Assembly: GCA_050916095.1 (NCBI GenBank)
Contig: CP050901.1
Span: 3,410,001-3,474,000, forward strand
Direction of reading: 5' to 3'
DNA length: 64,000 nucleotides
Source: JANPCX01 sp050916095
GTDB taxonomy: Bacteria > Pseudomonadota > Gammaproteobacteria > Burkholderiales > Burkholderiaceae_C
The notes below the pieces were generated by a model, which saw only the letters and a program-made list of their open reading frames with translations, ran no database searches and had not been told where the DNA came from. The stretch's first letter is position 1. The number at the start of each line of letters is the position of its first letter. The position numbers and the translations under genes were made by a program. This document shows, piece after piece, positions 9,511 through 18,217 of this stretch.

Positions 9511-9972
9511 CTACCAACTTGGAGACAACAAGCTCTTTACCGGCATCAGGATGATTGCCAGAATGATCGCGCCAAGAATTTTGGCTGCGTCCACGAATGG
9601 ATTGGGGCTGTTCTCCAGGCTCAACTTGGCGTTCTCAAGGTCTTGGCGTCTCTGACGCAGTTCAGTGAGCTGGTCTTTTGTCAACTGCCCGTTGGCACAA
9701 CGTTGCAGTACCTTGTCGATTTTATTGATGAGGGAGTCGATCAGAGCGATGGCCTGCTCCCGAGGCATCCTGGTTCCCAACTGCGCTTGTGCGAGGAGGG
9801 CCGTCTCTCTCAAATTCTTGTACAAGGCTTGGCACTTCGCGGCGTCGTAGTCTGGATTCTCGGGAAACTGTGAGTTCTGAGCCAGCCGCCGGTCGCGGCC
9901 TCGCTCGACAACGTCATGCGGGTTCTCGTGGCAAGTATGTGCTGCTGGTTGATAGGGCTCAATGATCATCAT
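9511..9972 (-). CDS. Hypothetical protein with C-terminal membrane segment
   Basis: 153 aa and not recognised. Residues 35-110 are predicted helical and charged with two cysteines, and residues 125-148 form a single hydrophobic segment, so the protein is probably tail-anchored or spans the inner membrane once. Two adjacent ATGs (9972, 9969) follow a strong GGAGG; the second has the better spacing. A longer frame to 10113 exists but lacks support. It sits in a poorly conserved patch between the M48 protease and an alpha/beta hydrolase, which may be accessory DNA. Confidence 0.6.
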   Translation of the reverse strand: MMIIEPYQPAAHTCHENPHDVVERGRDRRLAQNSQFPENPDYDAAKCQALYKNLRETALLAQAQLGTRMPREQAIALIDSLINKIDKVLQRCANGQLTKDQLTELRQRRQDLENAKLSLENSPNPFVDAAKILGAIILAIILMPVKSLLSPSW

Positions 9973-10376
9973 TCCTCCGGGCTTTGTTTTAATGCACCCG
10001 GGACCATGCTTCACCCGGGGTGATTGACTTGTCGACTTCACAAAAGTCGCGTCCAAACCGGGATCAATCAGCCCACCGCACGGCTGTCTTGCCAGGGTCG
10101 GACTGATCCCCAATCAAACACAGGACAAATTGATTCGCCTTGCTGGAGCAGCTATAGGTCAACGAGGCCTCGATCTCAAGTCCACGTGAATCACTGACCG
10201 CGTGATGACTGACAGCAAATAGTTCGCCCAACACGGGCCCCGTTGACAAAAAATCGGCACGTCCTGTGTCCGCGCGTGGAGCGACCGCCACCTCCGAAGC
10301 GCTGGGGTCTTCGCGGACCTGAGCGCCGTGCAGTTGCGTCGGTTCCGAACACGCGTCGCCCCGGTTGCTTGAGCGC
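9973..10376. other. Gap with one weak minus-strand ORF
   Basis: A minus-strand frame 10064-10291 (75 aa, GTG start) reads as a compact polypeptide with two cysteines, but it has no ribosome binding site or known domain. It could be the remnant of a gene that preceded the 153-aa protein. Nothing else is apparent. Confidence 0.4.
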
Positions 10377-11330
10377 TTACCGACGCACTTGCTTCAAGAA
10401 CGCCACCACCTCGGCCATCACACTGGGGGCTTGGCGGCCCAAGTCGTTGTGACCTGCGCCAGGAACAACACGCAGTTGGGACTGCGCCCCTTGCGCCCGC
10501 AAAACATCGTGCAGTTGCAGGGCCTGAGACAGCGGAGCGATCCTGTCTTGGTCACCGTGCAGCAAAAGCACCGGCGCGGCTTGGGGGTGAACAAAGGAAG
10601 CGATGCTGGCGGCACGCAAGGACTCCACGTTGTCACCACCGGCCAAGGCAACCGCGCCGCGTCTCGCCTCCAAAGGCAGCGCTTGGGTGGGATCCAGTGC
10701 AGCGACGAGATCGTAAATACCGCTTTGGGCAATCACGGCATGAACATGGCTGCTGCGGAGGTTGGCGCTGTTGTTTGGTTTTTCGGAATCTGTCTCCGCA
10801 ATGACGAGGCCCGGGCCTTGCAAGTCTGCCCGGTGGGCCGTAACCGCCAGCATGGCGGCCAGGTGGGCACCTGCCGAGTGGCCCCATGCACTGATTTGAG
10901 CCGGGGCAATGGCCTGTGCTGCGGCCTGCGAACGCAACCACCGCACGGCGCATTGCAGGTCGTGCAAGGGCTGCGGAAACACTGCTTGGGGTGCCAAACG
11001 GTAGTCCACACTGACGGCGACAAAACCGTTCTGGGCCAGCATGAACTGCAAGGAGCGCAGTTCACTGCGCTGCCCAAACATCCAAGCGCCGCCATGGATC
11101 AAAACCACGGCGGGTCGGGCTGTCGACCTGTCCTCGGGTTCCGCCCAGTCGAGTTTCAGGGTTTGTCCGCCAGCTTGGCAATAGGGCAGGCCCTTTTTGA
11201 ACACCACTCCCGACGGCACAGGCAAGTGCTCGTCCAGCGCTTCTGCGTGGCGAGTTTTCCAAAGAAGTGCGGTAGCACCCACCGCTGCCAGGGTGAGCAA
11301 CAGGGCCAGCGTCAATCGCCAGCGCTTCAT
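10377..11330 (-). CDS. Alpha/beta hydrolase (HSL/esterase-lipase type)
   Basis: 317 aa. An N-terminal hydrophobic segment (residues 5-24) is a signal anchor or signal peptide, so the enzyme is probably exported. The oxyanion motif H-G-G-A-W is at 79-83 and the nucleophile motif G-H-S-A-G at 150-154 (S152); H-G-D-Q-D and G-A-G-H-N near the C-terminus supply the Asp and His of the triad. It likely hydrolyses carboxylic esters; substrate unknown. ATG 11330 begins the signal segment; the frame continues to 11429 only through a palindromic repeat and is rejected there. Confidence 0.88.
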   Translation of the reverse strand: MKRWRLTLALLLTLAAVGATALLWKTRHAEALDEHLPVPSGVVFKKGLPYCQAGGQTLKLDWAEPEDRSTARPAVVLIHGGAWMFGQRSELRSLQFMLAQNGFVAVSVDYRLAPQAVFPQPLHDLQCAVRWLRSQAAAQAIAPAQISAWGHSAGAHLAAMLAVTAHRADLQGPGLVIAETDSEKPNNSANLRSSHVHAVIAQSGIYDLVAALDPTQALPLEARRGAVALAGGDNVESLRAASIASFVHPQAAPVLLLHGDQDRIAPLSQALQLHDVLRAQGAQSQLRVVPGAGHNDLGRQAPSVMAEVVAFLKQVRR

Positions 11331-11354
11331 AAAACGCCCAGGCGCAGAGCCTGC

Positions 11355-11380
11355 GTCATTCCCGCGCAGGCGGGAATGAC
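11355..11380. repeat. Short palindromic repeat upstream of the hydrolase
   Basis: Perfect 11-bp arms GTCATTCCCGC and GCGGGAATGAC enclose a 4-nt loop. This sequence type is a very common short interspersed palindrome in betaproteobacteria and other proteobacteria. It lies 25 bp upstream of the hydrolase start and would be in its leader. Confidence 0.75.
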
Positions 11381-11441
11381 GGTTGAAGTAGGCACCATGA
11401 CGCCATGCATCACTGCCAAACCTACCCAACCCTTCTCTGGC

Positions 11442-12389
11442 TCAGATGTCAGACGCGTACTCACCAGTTTGGGTGTCGCCGGCCTCAAAACCATACTCCT
11501 CGTCGAGCACGGCCCAGGCCTCCTCAGCGGTCTCGACAAAGTTGAACAGCTTCACATCGCCGGGGGAGATCATGCCGGTTTCAATCAACCAATCAAAGTT
11601 GATCAGGCGCGACCAAAACTCACGGCCAAAGAGCAAGATGGGGCGCTTGCGGCACTTGCCGGTTTGAATCAAGGTCATGGTCTCGAACAGCTCGTCGAGC
11701 GTGCCGAAACCGCCGGGGAAACACACCAAGGCAATGCTGCGCATCAAGAAGTGCATTTTGCGCAGTGCGAAGTAGTGAAACTGAAAACACAACTCGGGCG
11801 TGATGTAGGGATTGGGCGCTTGTTCGTGGGGCAGCACGATGTTCAGGCCTATGCTTTGGCCACCCACTTCATACGCGCCACGGTTGCCCGCCTCCATGAT
11901 GCCTGGACCACCGCCCGTGACCACATAGACGGGGGTGGCCATGCGTTTGGTGCGCTCGGTCACCAAGCCCGCGAAGGCCCTTGCTTCCTCGTAGTAACGC
12001 GACATCTGCAAACGCATCTCGGCACGAGCCAAAGCGGTTTTGTCGCCCGAGGCCTCCACTTGCGAGAGCGCCGCTTGGGCATCGGCCTGTGAAGAAATAC
12101 GTGCGCTGCCAAAAATCACAATAGTCGACTCAATGCCGCGCTCGGACTGCACCAGCTCTGGCTTGAGAAGTTCCAGCTGCATGCGCACAGGGCGCAGCTC
12201 TTCGCGCAGCAAAAAAGCGCTGTCGGTGAAGGCCAAGCGGTAGGCACTCTCAGGGCCGTCATACCGCGATGCCGGCACCAAGCTGGCCGCCTCTTGTTGG
12301 GCCGAGGGAAAGTTACGCGCTGTCAGTTCGCCACGTTTGGGGGCAGCAGGATTCACGGGTTGATCCATGGGAGTTTTGTTTTGGTGCAT
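11442..12389 (-). CDS. LOG family protein (TIGR00730 type)
   Basis: 315 aa. It has a Rossmann-like fold with G-G-G-P-G-I-M-E-A and the family motif P-G-G-F-G-T-L-D-E. Relatives include cytokinin-activating phosphoribohydrolase LOG and PpnN-type nucleotide 5'-monophosphate nucleosidases; older annotations call them lysine decarboxylases. The extra N-terminal 90 residues are typical for the longer proteobacterial form. The likely reaction is hydrolysis of a nucleoside monophosphate to base and ribose 5-phosphate. ATG 12389 or ATG 12368 could be the start; neither has a clear ribosome binding site. Confidence 0.85.
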   Translation of the reverse strand: MHQNKTPMDQPVNPAAPKRGELTARNFPSAQQEAASLVPASRYDGPESAYRLAFTDSAFLLREELRPVRMQLELLKPELVQSERGIESTIVIFGSARISSQADAQAALSQVEASGDKTALARAEMRLQMSRYYEEARAFAGLVTERTKRMATPVYVVTGGGPGIMEAGNRGAYEVGGQSIGLNIVLPHEQAPNPYITPELCFQFHYFALRKMHFLMRSIALVCFPGGFGTLDELFETMTLIQTGKCRKRPILLFGREFWSRLINFDWLIETGMISPGDVKLFNFVETAEEAWAVLDEEYGFEAGDTQTGEYASDI

Positions 12390-12403
12390 GGGGTGCGCAG
12401 CTT

Positions 12404-12804
12404 AGCCTAGAAACGGCAGTTGGACACGTCCGAGTGGGCGGTGATACAGCGCGGTGGCAAGGGTGTAGCAGGGCTTTGTCGAAACTTCTTTTTCGGACAG
12501 CACGCTGTCCGCCTGCGGAACGACCACCGCTTGCAAGCGGTGGTGCGCCCTGCAAGGGCGACAACGCTGCGGGCATATGCCCGCGAGGCTGAGTCCGGAC
12601 ACAAACAGTCCTTGAGGACTGTTTGTGCCTGACGAAGGCCAACGCCTCTGGCTTTGGCGGAGCAACGCAGTCAGCGTGCTCTAGCACAGCTCAATCGGGC
12701 GTGTAGCGCTTTCGACCAACAGGTGATCTCCGCCGTGTGAAGAACTACCAGTGTTCATCCGGTGTTGCCAGCGGAGGAAAGCGGTCAACTGCCGTTTCTA
12801 GGCT
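12404..12804. mobile_element. 401-bp hairpin-array element with 19-bp terminal inverted repeats
   Basis: The ends 12404-12422 and 12786-12804 are perfect inverted repeats (starting AGCCTAGAAACGG). Inside lie consecutive strong hairpins: 12495-12510 (GGACAG/CTGTCC), a perfect 22-bp palindrome at 12523-12544, 12546-12560, a perfect 16-bp palindrome at 12569-12584 and 12601-12626 with 11-bp arms (ACAAACAGTCC). No coding frame is convincing. The right end overlaps the last codon and stop of the MoeB/ThiF-like gene, so the element appears to supply that stop. Part of its left half recurs at 18113-18217. It behaves like a non-autonomous mobile element; no transposase is present here. Confidence 0.75.
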
Positions 12805-13568
12805 TGACTGATGGCGGGCGGCGCTCCACCACATATGGTGCAAGACGGCGTCGGCATGGTGCGCATGTCTTGCCACTGCATGTGCTGCGCATCGAACATG
12901 AGCAATCGATCACTGAGTGCACTTTTAAGACCAGCCAGCAGCTTCAATGCTTCTGCGGCCTGGGCACTGCCCATGATGCCGACCAGCGGCGCCCACACCC
13001 CCATGGTGGCGCAGGCCACTTCGGGCGGCGCAGACGATGGTGGAAAAACACAGGCGTAACACGGGCTCTTGGTTTCGCGCGGGTCATAGACCGCAAGCTG
13101 CCCAGACATGCCGAGCGCCGACGCCCACACCAAAGGTTTTTCACCGCAAACACAAGCGGCATTAATGGCTTGCCGGGTGGCGAAGTTGTCGCTGCAATCG
13201 AGCACGACAGTGCTTTGCGCTACCCATTGCGCTAGGTTGTCTGAGGTGGCACGCGCCTTGTGGGCCACCACGGTCACATCGGGATTGAGCGCTTGCAACG
13301 CCTGCTTTGCCGAATGCACCTTGGCCTGGCCGATGCGGGCGGTGGTGTGGGCGATTTGCCGCTGCAAATTGCTGAGCTCAACCACGTCGTCATCCACCAC
13401 GGTGATGGTGCCGACGCCAGCGCTGGCGAGGTAGAGCAAGGCTGCGCTGCCCAAACCGCCCGCGCCAATGACCAGAGCATGGCTGGAGAGAACTCGCTCT
13501 TGGTTGTGAACACCCCAGCTTGGCAGCATGAGGTGCCTTGCATAACGCAGGAGCTGCTCGTCGGTCAC
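12798..13568 (-). CDS. moeB: MoeB/ThiF family ATP-dependent adenylyltransferase
   Basis: 256 aa. The nucleotide-binding motif G-A-G-G-L-G is at residues 35-40, followed by the D-D-D-V-V-E-L-S-N-L-Q-R-Q region that binds ATP. Zinc-binding pairs C-Y-A-C and C-T-I-C lie in the C-terminal half. The enzyme adenylates the C-terminus of a MoaD or ThiS sulfur-carrier protein for molybdopterin or thiazole synthesis; which one cannot be settled here. It follows the S41 protease gene by 41 nt on the same strand. The TAG stop lies in the inverted repeat of the neighbouring element, so the native tail may have been altered. Confidence 0.9.
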   Translation of the reverse strand: MTDEQLLRYARHLMLPSWGVHNQERVLSSHALVIGAGGLGSAALLYLASAGVGTITVVDDDVVELSNLQRQIAHTTARIGQAKVHSAKQALQALNPDVTVVAHKARATSDNLAQWVAQSTVVLDCSDNFATRQAINAACVCGEKPLVWASALGMSGQLAVYDPRETKSPCYACVFPPSSAPPEVACATMGVWAPLVGIMGSAQAAEALKLLAGLKSALSDRLLMFDAQHMQWQDMRTMPTPSCTICGGAPPAISQA

Positions 13569-13609
13569 GGGCTTACCGCTTGCTCGGCCCGCGAGGCAAG
13601 CGCAATGCG

Positions 13610-15055
13610 TTATTTGTTGGTATCGGCCTCGGCCTTACGCTCAACCAAGGTTTTGCTGGCTTGCACCGGCTTGCCCTTGAGTTGGTTCAGCGCCTGAATC
13701 AGTTGGAAGTCTTCCGCGCTGCCAAACTCGGGCGGCGGTTTGAGGTCGGCACCTTTGTTGCGTTTGGTCTCTTCTTCAAGTTTCTTGCGGGCTTCGTCGC
13801 GGGCTTTTTCGCGGACTGGATCTTTTTGCTCAGCCCCTTGGCCGCTTTGCAGGTGTTTTTCCAAGTCGGCTTCACGCATGCGCAGGGCGGCGAACAAATT
13901 GCCTTCTGCGGTTTCGTCCAGCATCACATTGGGAATGATGCCGGTGGCTTGGATGGACTTGCCCGATGGCGTGTAGTAACGCGCCGTGGTGATTTTGAGT
14001 GCAGTTTCTGCTGAAAGCTGGCGCACAGTTTGCACCGAGCCTTTACCAAAACTCTGAGCCCCCATGATGGTGGCACGTTTGTGGTCTTGCAGCGCACCGG
14101 CCACGATCTCACTCGCAGACGCAGACCCTTCATTGATCAGCACCACCAGCGGCACAGATTTCACCGCGGCAGGCAGACGTCTGAGAGGGTCGCCTTGACC
14201 ACGGCGCTGGTAAAACTCGGGCGAGGCTTTGAACACCGCCTTGGAGTCAGCCACCTGGCCGTTGGTGGACACCACCACCACGTCACTTGGCAAAAACGCC
14301 GCTGAAATGGCGACCGACGCTTCCAGCAAACCACCCGGATCGTTGCGCAAGTCCAGCACCAAACCTTTGAGCTGGGGTTCTTGTTTATAGATTTCGTCCA
14401 GCTTGCGCACAAAGTCTTCCACCGTGCGCTCTTGGAAGGAGCTCACACGCAACCAGGCATATCCGGGCTCGATCACTTTGGAGCGAACACTTTGGGTGCG
14501 AATTTCTTCGCGAACGATGGTCACAGGGAAACTGCGACTCTCTGATTTGCGGAAGATGGTGAGCTGCACCTTGGTGTTGGGTTCGCCGCGCATGCGTTTG
14601 ACGGCTTGGTCCATGGTGAGGCCTTTGACGAAGGTCTCGTCAATTTTGGTGATCAAGTCGCCCGACTTGATGCCGGCACGAAAGGCCGGTGAACCTTCAA
14701 TCGGCGACACCACTTTCACCACGCCGTCTTCCATGCCAATTTCGATGCCCACGCCCACGAAACGGCCCGAGGTGCCTTCACGAAATTCTTTGAAGCTTTT
14801 TTTGTCGAAATACTGGCTGTGGGGATCCAGGCCCGACACCATGCCACTGATAGCGTCAGAGATGAGTTTTTTCTCATCCACAGGCTCCACATAGTCGGAC
14901 TTGACCATGCCAAACACCGCCGCCAACTGCTGCATTTCTTCCATCGGCAAGTCGGCCATGACGCTGCGCGCGGTGGCATTGAATTGCATGGTGGTGAGCG
15001 CACCAGCCATCGCGCCCAGTGCAATCCATCCGGTGACTTTCAGTTTGGAGCCCAT
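13610..15055 (-). CDS. S41 family C-terminal processing peptidase
   Basis: 481 aa. One N-terminal hydrophobic segment (about residues 7-28) exports or anchors it in the periplasm. A PDZ domain covers roughly 95-180, followed by the S41 catalytic core with the serine in N-E-G-S-A-S-A-S-E and the lysine in S-F-G-K-G-S-V-Q, which form the Ser/Lys dyad. Residues 390-450 are charged and disordered. It is a CtpA/Prc-type protease that trims C-termini of envelope proteins. It precedes the MoeB-like gene, an arrangement common in Burkholderiales. Confidence 0.95.
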   Translation of the reverse strand: MGSKLKVTGWIALGAMAGALTTMQFNATARSVMADLPMEEMQQLAAVFGMVKSDYVEPVDEKKLISDAISGMVSGLDPHSQYFDKKSFKEFREGTSGRFVGVGIEIGMEDGVVKVVSPIEGSPAFRAGIKSGDLITKIDETFVKGLTMDQAVKRMRGEPNTKVQLTIFRKSESRSFPVTIVREEIRTQSVRSKVIEPGYAWLRVSSFQERTVEDFVRKLDEIYKQEPQLKGLVLDLRNDPGGLLEASVAISAAFLPSDVVVVSTNGQVADSKAVFKASPEFYQRRGQGDPLRRLPAAVKSVPLVVLINEGSASASEIVAGALQDHKRATIMGAQSFGKGSVQTVRQLSAETALKITTARYYTPSGKSIQATGIIPNVMLDETAEGNLFAALRMREADLEKHLQSGQGAEQKDPVREKARDEARKKLEEETKRNKGADLKPPPEFGSAEDFQLIQALNQLKGKPVQASKTLVERKAEADTNK

Positions 15056-15216
15056 ACAACGTTCGCCTTTGTGATCTTGAATGTGGGCAAGCGCTCTGTA
15101 CGAACGCTTGGACTTTCAGTATATGCGGCGCTACCTATTTGTGTGGTGAGCCGCTGGGCTTGGAGCCAGTTTGGCGCGGCGAAGTTCAGTGCCTGGCTGC
15201 GGATTTGTGGCATCTT

Positions 15217-16326
15217 TCAAGTGCCGCCTTCACGGGCAAATGTCACCACGTGGTCCACCTCGGCGCGTATGCCTATCCACTCTCCCACATGGTGGTCGTG
15301 GTGAGACGGCACGTGGGCCTGAACCCGCTCACCGGTAGGCAGGCGCAAGGTGTACAGAAATTCTGAGCCTCGAAAGGCTTTGCGCTCAATGCAAGCTTGC
15401 ACCGGCGCAGCGTCGTCGTGAACGATGTCATCCGCACGCAGCAGCACGTCGCACAGGCCGCCTTCATAGGCTGTGGGCAGCAGGCATTCGTCGGCGTCTT
15501 GCAAATCCCCCAGTGCGGTTTTCACCACGGTGTGGGTGCCTGTGCCCTGCTGCGAACTGACAATTTGGCCGGGGGCAAACACGCCGTGGCCTATAAAACT
15601 TGCGACAAAACGTGATGCTGGGCGGTGGTAGAGGGTGTAAGCATCGTCCCACTGCGCCAGGTGGCCCTGGTGCATGACACCGATGACATCCCCAAGCGCG
15701 AACGCTTCCATTTGGTCGTGCGTCACGAACAAGGCCGTGGTTTGAGCGGCTTTCAAAATGCCCCGCAGCTCTTGGGCCAAGCGCTCCCGCAGGTCCACGT
15801 CCAGGCTGGAGAAAGGCTCATCCAACAGCAACAACTGGGGCTGCGGTGCCAAAGCCCGCGCCAAGGCCACACGCTGCTGCTGGCCACCGGAGAGTTGATG
15901 CGGGGCGCGGCTGGCCGCATGGGCCAAGCCCACCAAATCGAGCACCTCTTGGGTACGCGCTTTGCGCTGGGCACGCGGCAAGTGGGCCAAACCGAAGGCA
16001 ATGTTGTCGGCCACGCTCAAATGCGGAAACAGGGCGTAGTCTTGAAACACCATGCCAATGTGACGCTGCTCGGGTGGCAGGTGCACAGCAGGCTGGCCCG
16101 CCACAGGCGCTTGGCTCAGCACCTGGCCCGCCATACGGATCGCCCCACTGTGCAGCGGTTGCAATCCCGCCACCGCACGCAGCAGAGATGTCTTGCCACA
16201 GCCCGAGGGTCCAATCAACACGCCAATTTGCCCGGCGGACAGCCCCAAGCTCGCCTCCTGAACAGCCGCTTTGCCGCTCGCAGGCCCGCCATAACGCAGG
16301 GTGATTCGATCCAACTGCAAAAACAT
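15217..16326 (-). CDS. fbpC: Iron(III)-type ABC transporter ATP-binding protein
   Basis: 369 aa. Walker A G-P-S-G-C-G-K-T, signature L-S-G-G-Q-Q-Q-R, Walker B L-L-L-L-D-E-P and the switch histidine in F-V-T-H-D are all present. The C-terminal third is the OB-like domain of the FbpC/PotA group. It should power the permease encoded divergently at 16448. The start at 16326 coincides with the beginning of the conserved domain; the longer open frame upstream is antisense to the permease gene. The pair encloses a Fur-box-like site. Confidence 0.9.
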   Translation of the reverse strand: MFLQLDRITLRYGGPASGKAAVQEASLGLSAGQIGVLIGPSGCGKTSLLRAVAGLQPLHSGAIRMAGQVLSQAPVAGQPAVHLPPEQRHIGMVFQDYALFPHLSVADNIAFGLAHLPRAQRKARTQEVLDLVGLAHAASRAPHQLSGGQQQRVALARALAPQPQLLLLDEPFSSLDVDLRERLAQELRGILKAAQTTALFVTHDQMEAFALGDVIGVMHQGHLAQWDDAYTLYHRPASRFVASFIGHGVFAPGQIVSSQQGTGTHTVVKTALGDLQDADECLLPTAYEGGLCDVLLRADDIVHDDAAPVQACIERKAFRGSEFLYTLRLPTGERVQAHVPSHHDHHVGEWIGIRAEVDHVVTFAREGGT

Positions 16327-16352
16327 GGGTGGATGATAAAGCTTTGAGCGAA

Positions 16353-16371
16353 AATGCGAGTCGTTCGCATT
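16353..16371. promoter_or_regulatory. Fur-box-like operator between fbpC and fbpB
   Basis: AATGCGAGTCGTTCGCATT is 19 bp with perfect 7-bp inverted arms around GTCGT. It matches the usual Fur site (AATGAGAATGATTCTCATT) at 14 of 19 positions with its differences symmetric. It lies 27 bp from the fbpC start and 77 bp from the permease start, where it could repress both. Confidence 0.55.
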
Positions 16372-16447
16372 CGCGTGTGTGGATTTTTGTGTGAGTTGGG
16401 ATTCACGTGCGTTGTCCCTGCACACGTTTTTCGTTTGGCTCCGCCCC

Positions 16448-18085
16448 ATGTCCCGTCTCATCACCTTGCTTTGTGGCCTCTTGGCTTTGCCCGTGCTGGG
16501 GGTGTTGGCGTCCTGGGTGGCATTGGATACCCAAAGTTGGGCCCTGCTGCAACACCAAATCGACACCGTGTTGCCCGAATACGCCTTGAACTCGCTGCTG
16601 CTCAGCGTGCTGGTGGCCCTGGGGGTGACCGTGCTGGGCGCAGGGGCGGCCGCCATGGTGTGCTTGTTTGAATTCCCCGGGCGCAGGCTCTTGGAGTGGG
16701 CCTTGCTCTTGCCCTTGGCCATGCCCGCCTACGTGCTGGCCTATGCCGCGACCGACTTTCTTCAGTTCAGCGGCCCCTTGCAGACCGCGCTGCGCCAACT
16801 CACCGGCGCACAAGGCGCGTTGTGGCCCGATGTGCGCAGCTTGTGGGGCGCAGCCGTGATGTTCATTTTGTGTCTCTACCCCTATGTGTATTTGCTCACC
16901 CGTGCCGCCTTGAGCGAACGTGGTGTGGCCTTGATGGAAGCGGCCCGCTTGCTCGGCGCCGGCACCTGGCGCCGTGTGCGCGAGGTGGCCTTGCCCTTGG
17001 CCAGGCCTGCCATCATGGCGGGTGTGGCCTTGGCCTTGATGGAAACCTTGGCCGACTACGGCGTGGGCTCTTACTTTGGTCTGCAAACCTTCACCACCGG
17101 CATCTACAAAGCTTGGCTCGTGATGAATGACCGCGACGCCGCCGCCCAACTGGCTTCCATCCTGCTGATCGTGGTGGCCTTTTTGTTGTGGCTGGAACAC
17201 CGTGCCCAGCAGCGTTTGCGTTTTGCCACCCAGCGCAGCCAGGCAGCCGCAGGCCAGGGTAACAGCCTGGACTCACAGCCCCTGGTGCTGCGTGGCGCTG
17301 GCGCGTGCTTCGCCATTTTTTTGTGTGGCCTGCCCGTGGTGCTGGGCTTTGTGCTACCTGTGGCTGTGCTGCTGCGCCTGGTGTGGATTGAATCCAATGC
17401 CTCGGAGATCGGCCTGCCCCTGCTGCGATTTTTCTCATGGGCCTGGACCAGCTTCACCCTGGCCGCCACCGCCGCCGTGTTGGCCACCGCCTTGGCGCTG
17501 TGCCTGTCCTTCATGCAGCGCGCCCAAGGGGCGGCTACCGGCACATGGGCCGCCGGTTGGCCACTTCGCTGGGCTGCTCGTGTGGTGGGTTTGGGGTATG
17601 CGGTTCCCGGTGCGGTGATTGCGGTGGGTATTCTGTGGGCGGTGGGTTGGCTGCAAACCCACTGGCCGCAATGGGGCGCATCCACCTTGGTCACCGGCAC
17701 CCTGTTCGGCGTGATGTATGCCTACCTGGTGCGTTTTGGTGCGGTGGCCCAGCAGTCGGTCGAAGCCGGTTATGCACGCCTATCGCCTTCACTCGATGAA
17801 ACCGCTCGCATGTTGGGTTGTTCCAACGCACGCCTTTTTTGGGCGGTACATGCGGCCTTGCTCAAACGCGCCAGCTTGTCAGCCGCGCTGCTGGTTTTTG
17901 TGGACGTGATGAAAGAGCTGCCCGCCACCTTGGTGCTGCGCCCCTTCAACAGTGACACCCTGGCCGTGATGGCCTACCAACTGGCACGTGATGAACGGCT
18001 GGCGGAAGCCGCACTGCCCTCATTGGCCATCGTCGCGGTGGGCTTGCTGCCGGTGATTTTGTTGTCGCGATCGATGCGGGTTTAA
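16448..18085 (+). CDS. fbpB: Iron(III)-type ABC transporter permease, fused two-domain
   Basis: 545 aa with about 12 hydrophobic segments, the double-length FbpB/SfuB arrangement in which two permease halves are fused. Each half has an EAA-like loop, seen as E-A-A-R-L-L-G-A and D-E-T-A-R-M-L-G-C. It should form the channel with FbpC for ferric iron or another cation complex. ATG 16448 starts directly before the first membrane segment; the open frame runs back to 16379 without a clear ribosome binding site. No FbpA-type binding protein gene is adjacent. Confidence 0.88.
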   Translation: MSRLITLLCGLLALPVLGVLASWVALDTQSWALLQHQIDTVLPEYALNSLLLSVLVALGVTVLGAGAAAMVCLFEFPGRRLLEWALLLPLAMPAYVLAYAATDFLQFSGPLQTALRQLTGAQGALWPDVRSLWGAAVMFILCLYPYVYLLTRAALSERGVALMEAARLLGAGTWRRVREVALPLARPAIMAGVALALMETLADYGVGSYFGLQTFTTGIYKAWLVMNDRDAAAQLASILLIVVAFLLWLEHRAQQRLRFATQRSQAAAGQGNSLDSQPLVLRGAGACFAIFLCGLPVVLGFVLPVAVLLRLVWIESNASEIGLPLLRFFSWAWTSFTLAATAAVLATALALCLSFMQRAQGAATGTWAAGWPLRWAARVVGLGYAVPGAVIAVGILWAVGWLQTHWPQWGASTLVTGTLFGVMYAYLVRFGAVAQQSVEAGYARLSPSLDETARMLGCSNARLFWAVHAALLKRASLSAALLVFVDVMKELPATLVLRPFNSDTLAVMAYQLARDERLAEAALPSLAIVAVGLLPVILLSRSMRV

Positions 18086-18112
18086 GAGGCATTGCTGGCC
18101 CGCATGTTTCAC

Positions 18113-18217
18113 GGGGGACGCGCCCGAGTGGGCGTGATGCGGTGTGCTGGCAAGGGTGTAGCAGGGCTTTGTGAAAACTTCGTTTACGGACAGCCTGCTG
18201 TCTGCCTGCGGAACGAC
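18113..18217. repeat. Partial copy of the hairpin element found at 12.4 kb
   Basis: From CGAGTGGGCG through GCAAGGGTGTAGCAGGG and CTGCGGAACGACC this stretch matches the region 12428-12525 closely, including the first hairpin (GGACAG...CTGTC). It stops exactly where the 164-bp foldback element begins, so the later insertion may have removed or displaced the rest. Confidence 0.7.

Noticed and set aside
10365..12092. 575-aa open frame on plus across the hydrolase and LOG genes
   Set aside because: Antisense to two recognised genes and spans their intergenic palindrome, so it is an artefact.
12495..12626. Integron attC-like site
   Set aside because: Hairpins are separate and perfect rather than a single bulged fold, no integrase or cassette gene is near.
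12420..12687. Several short open frames inside the 401-bp element
   Set aside because: Open on both strands because the DNA is palindromic; no ribosome sites or family similarity.
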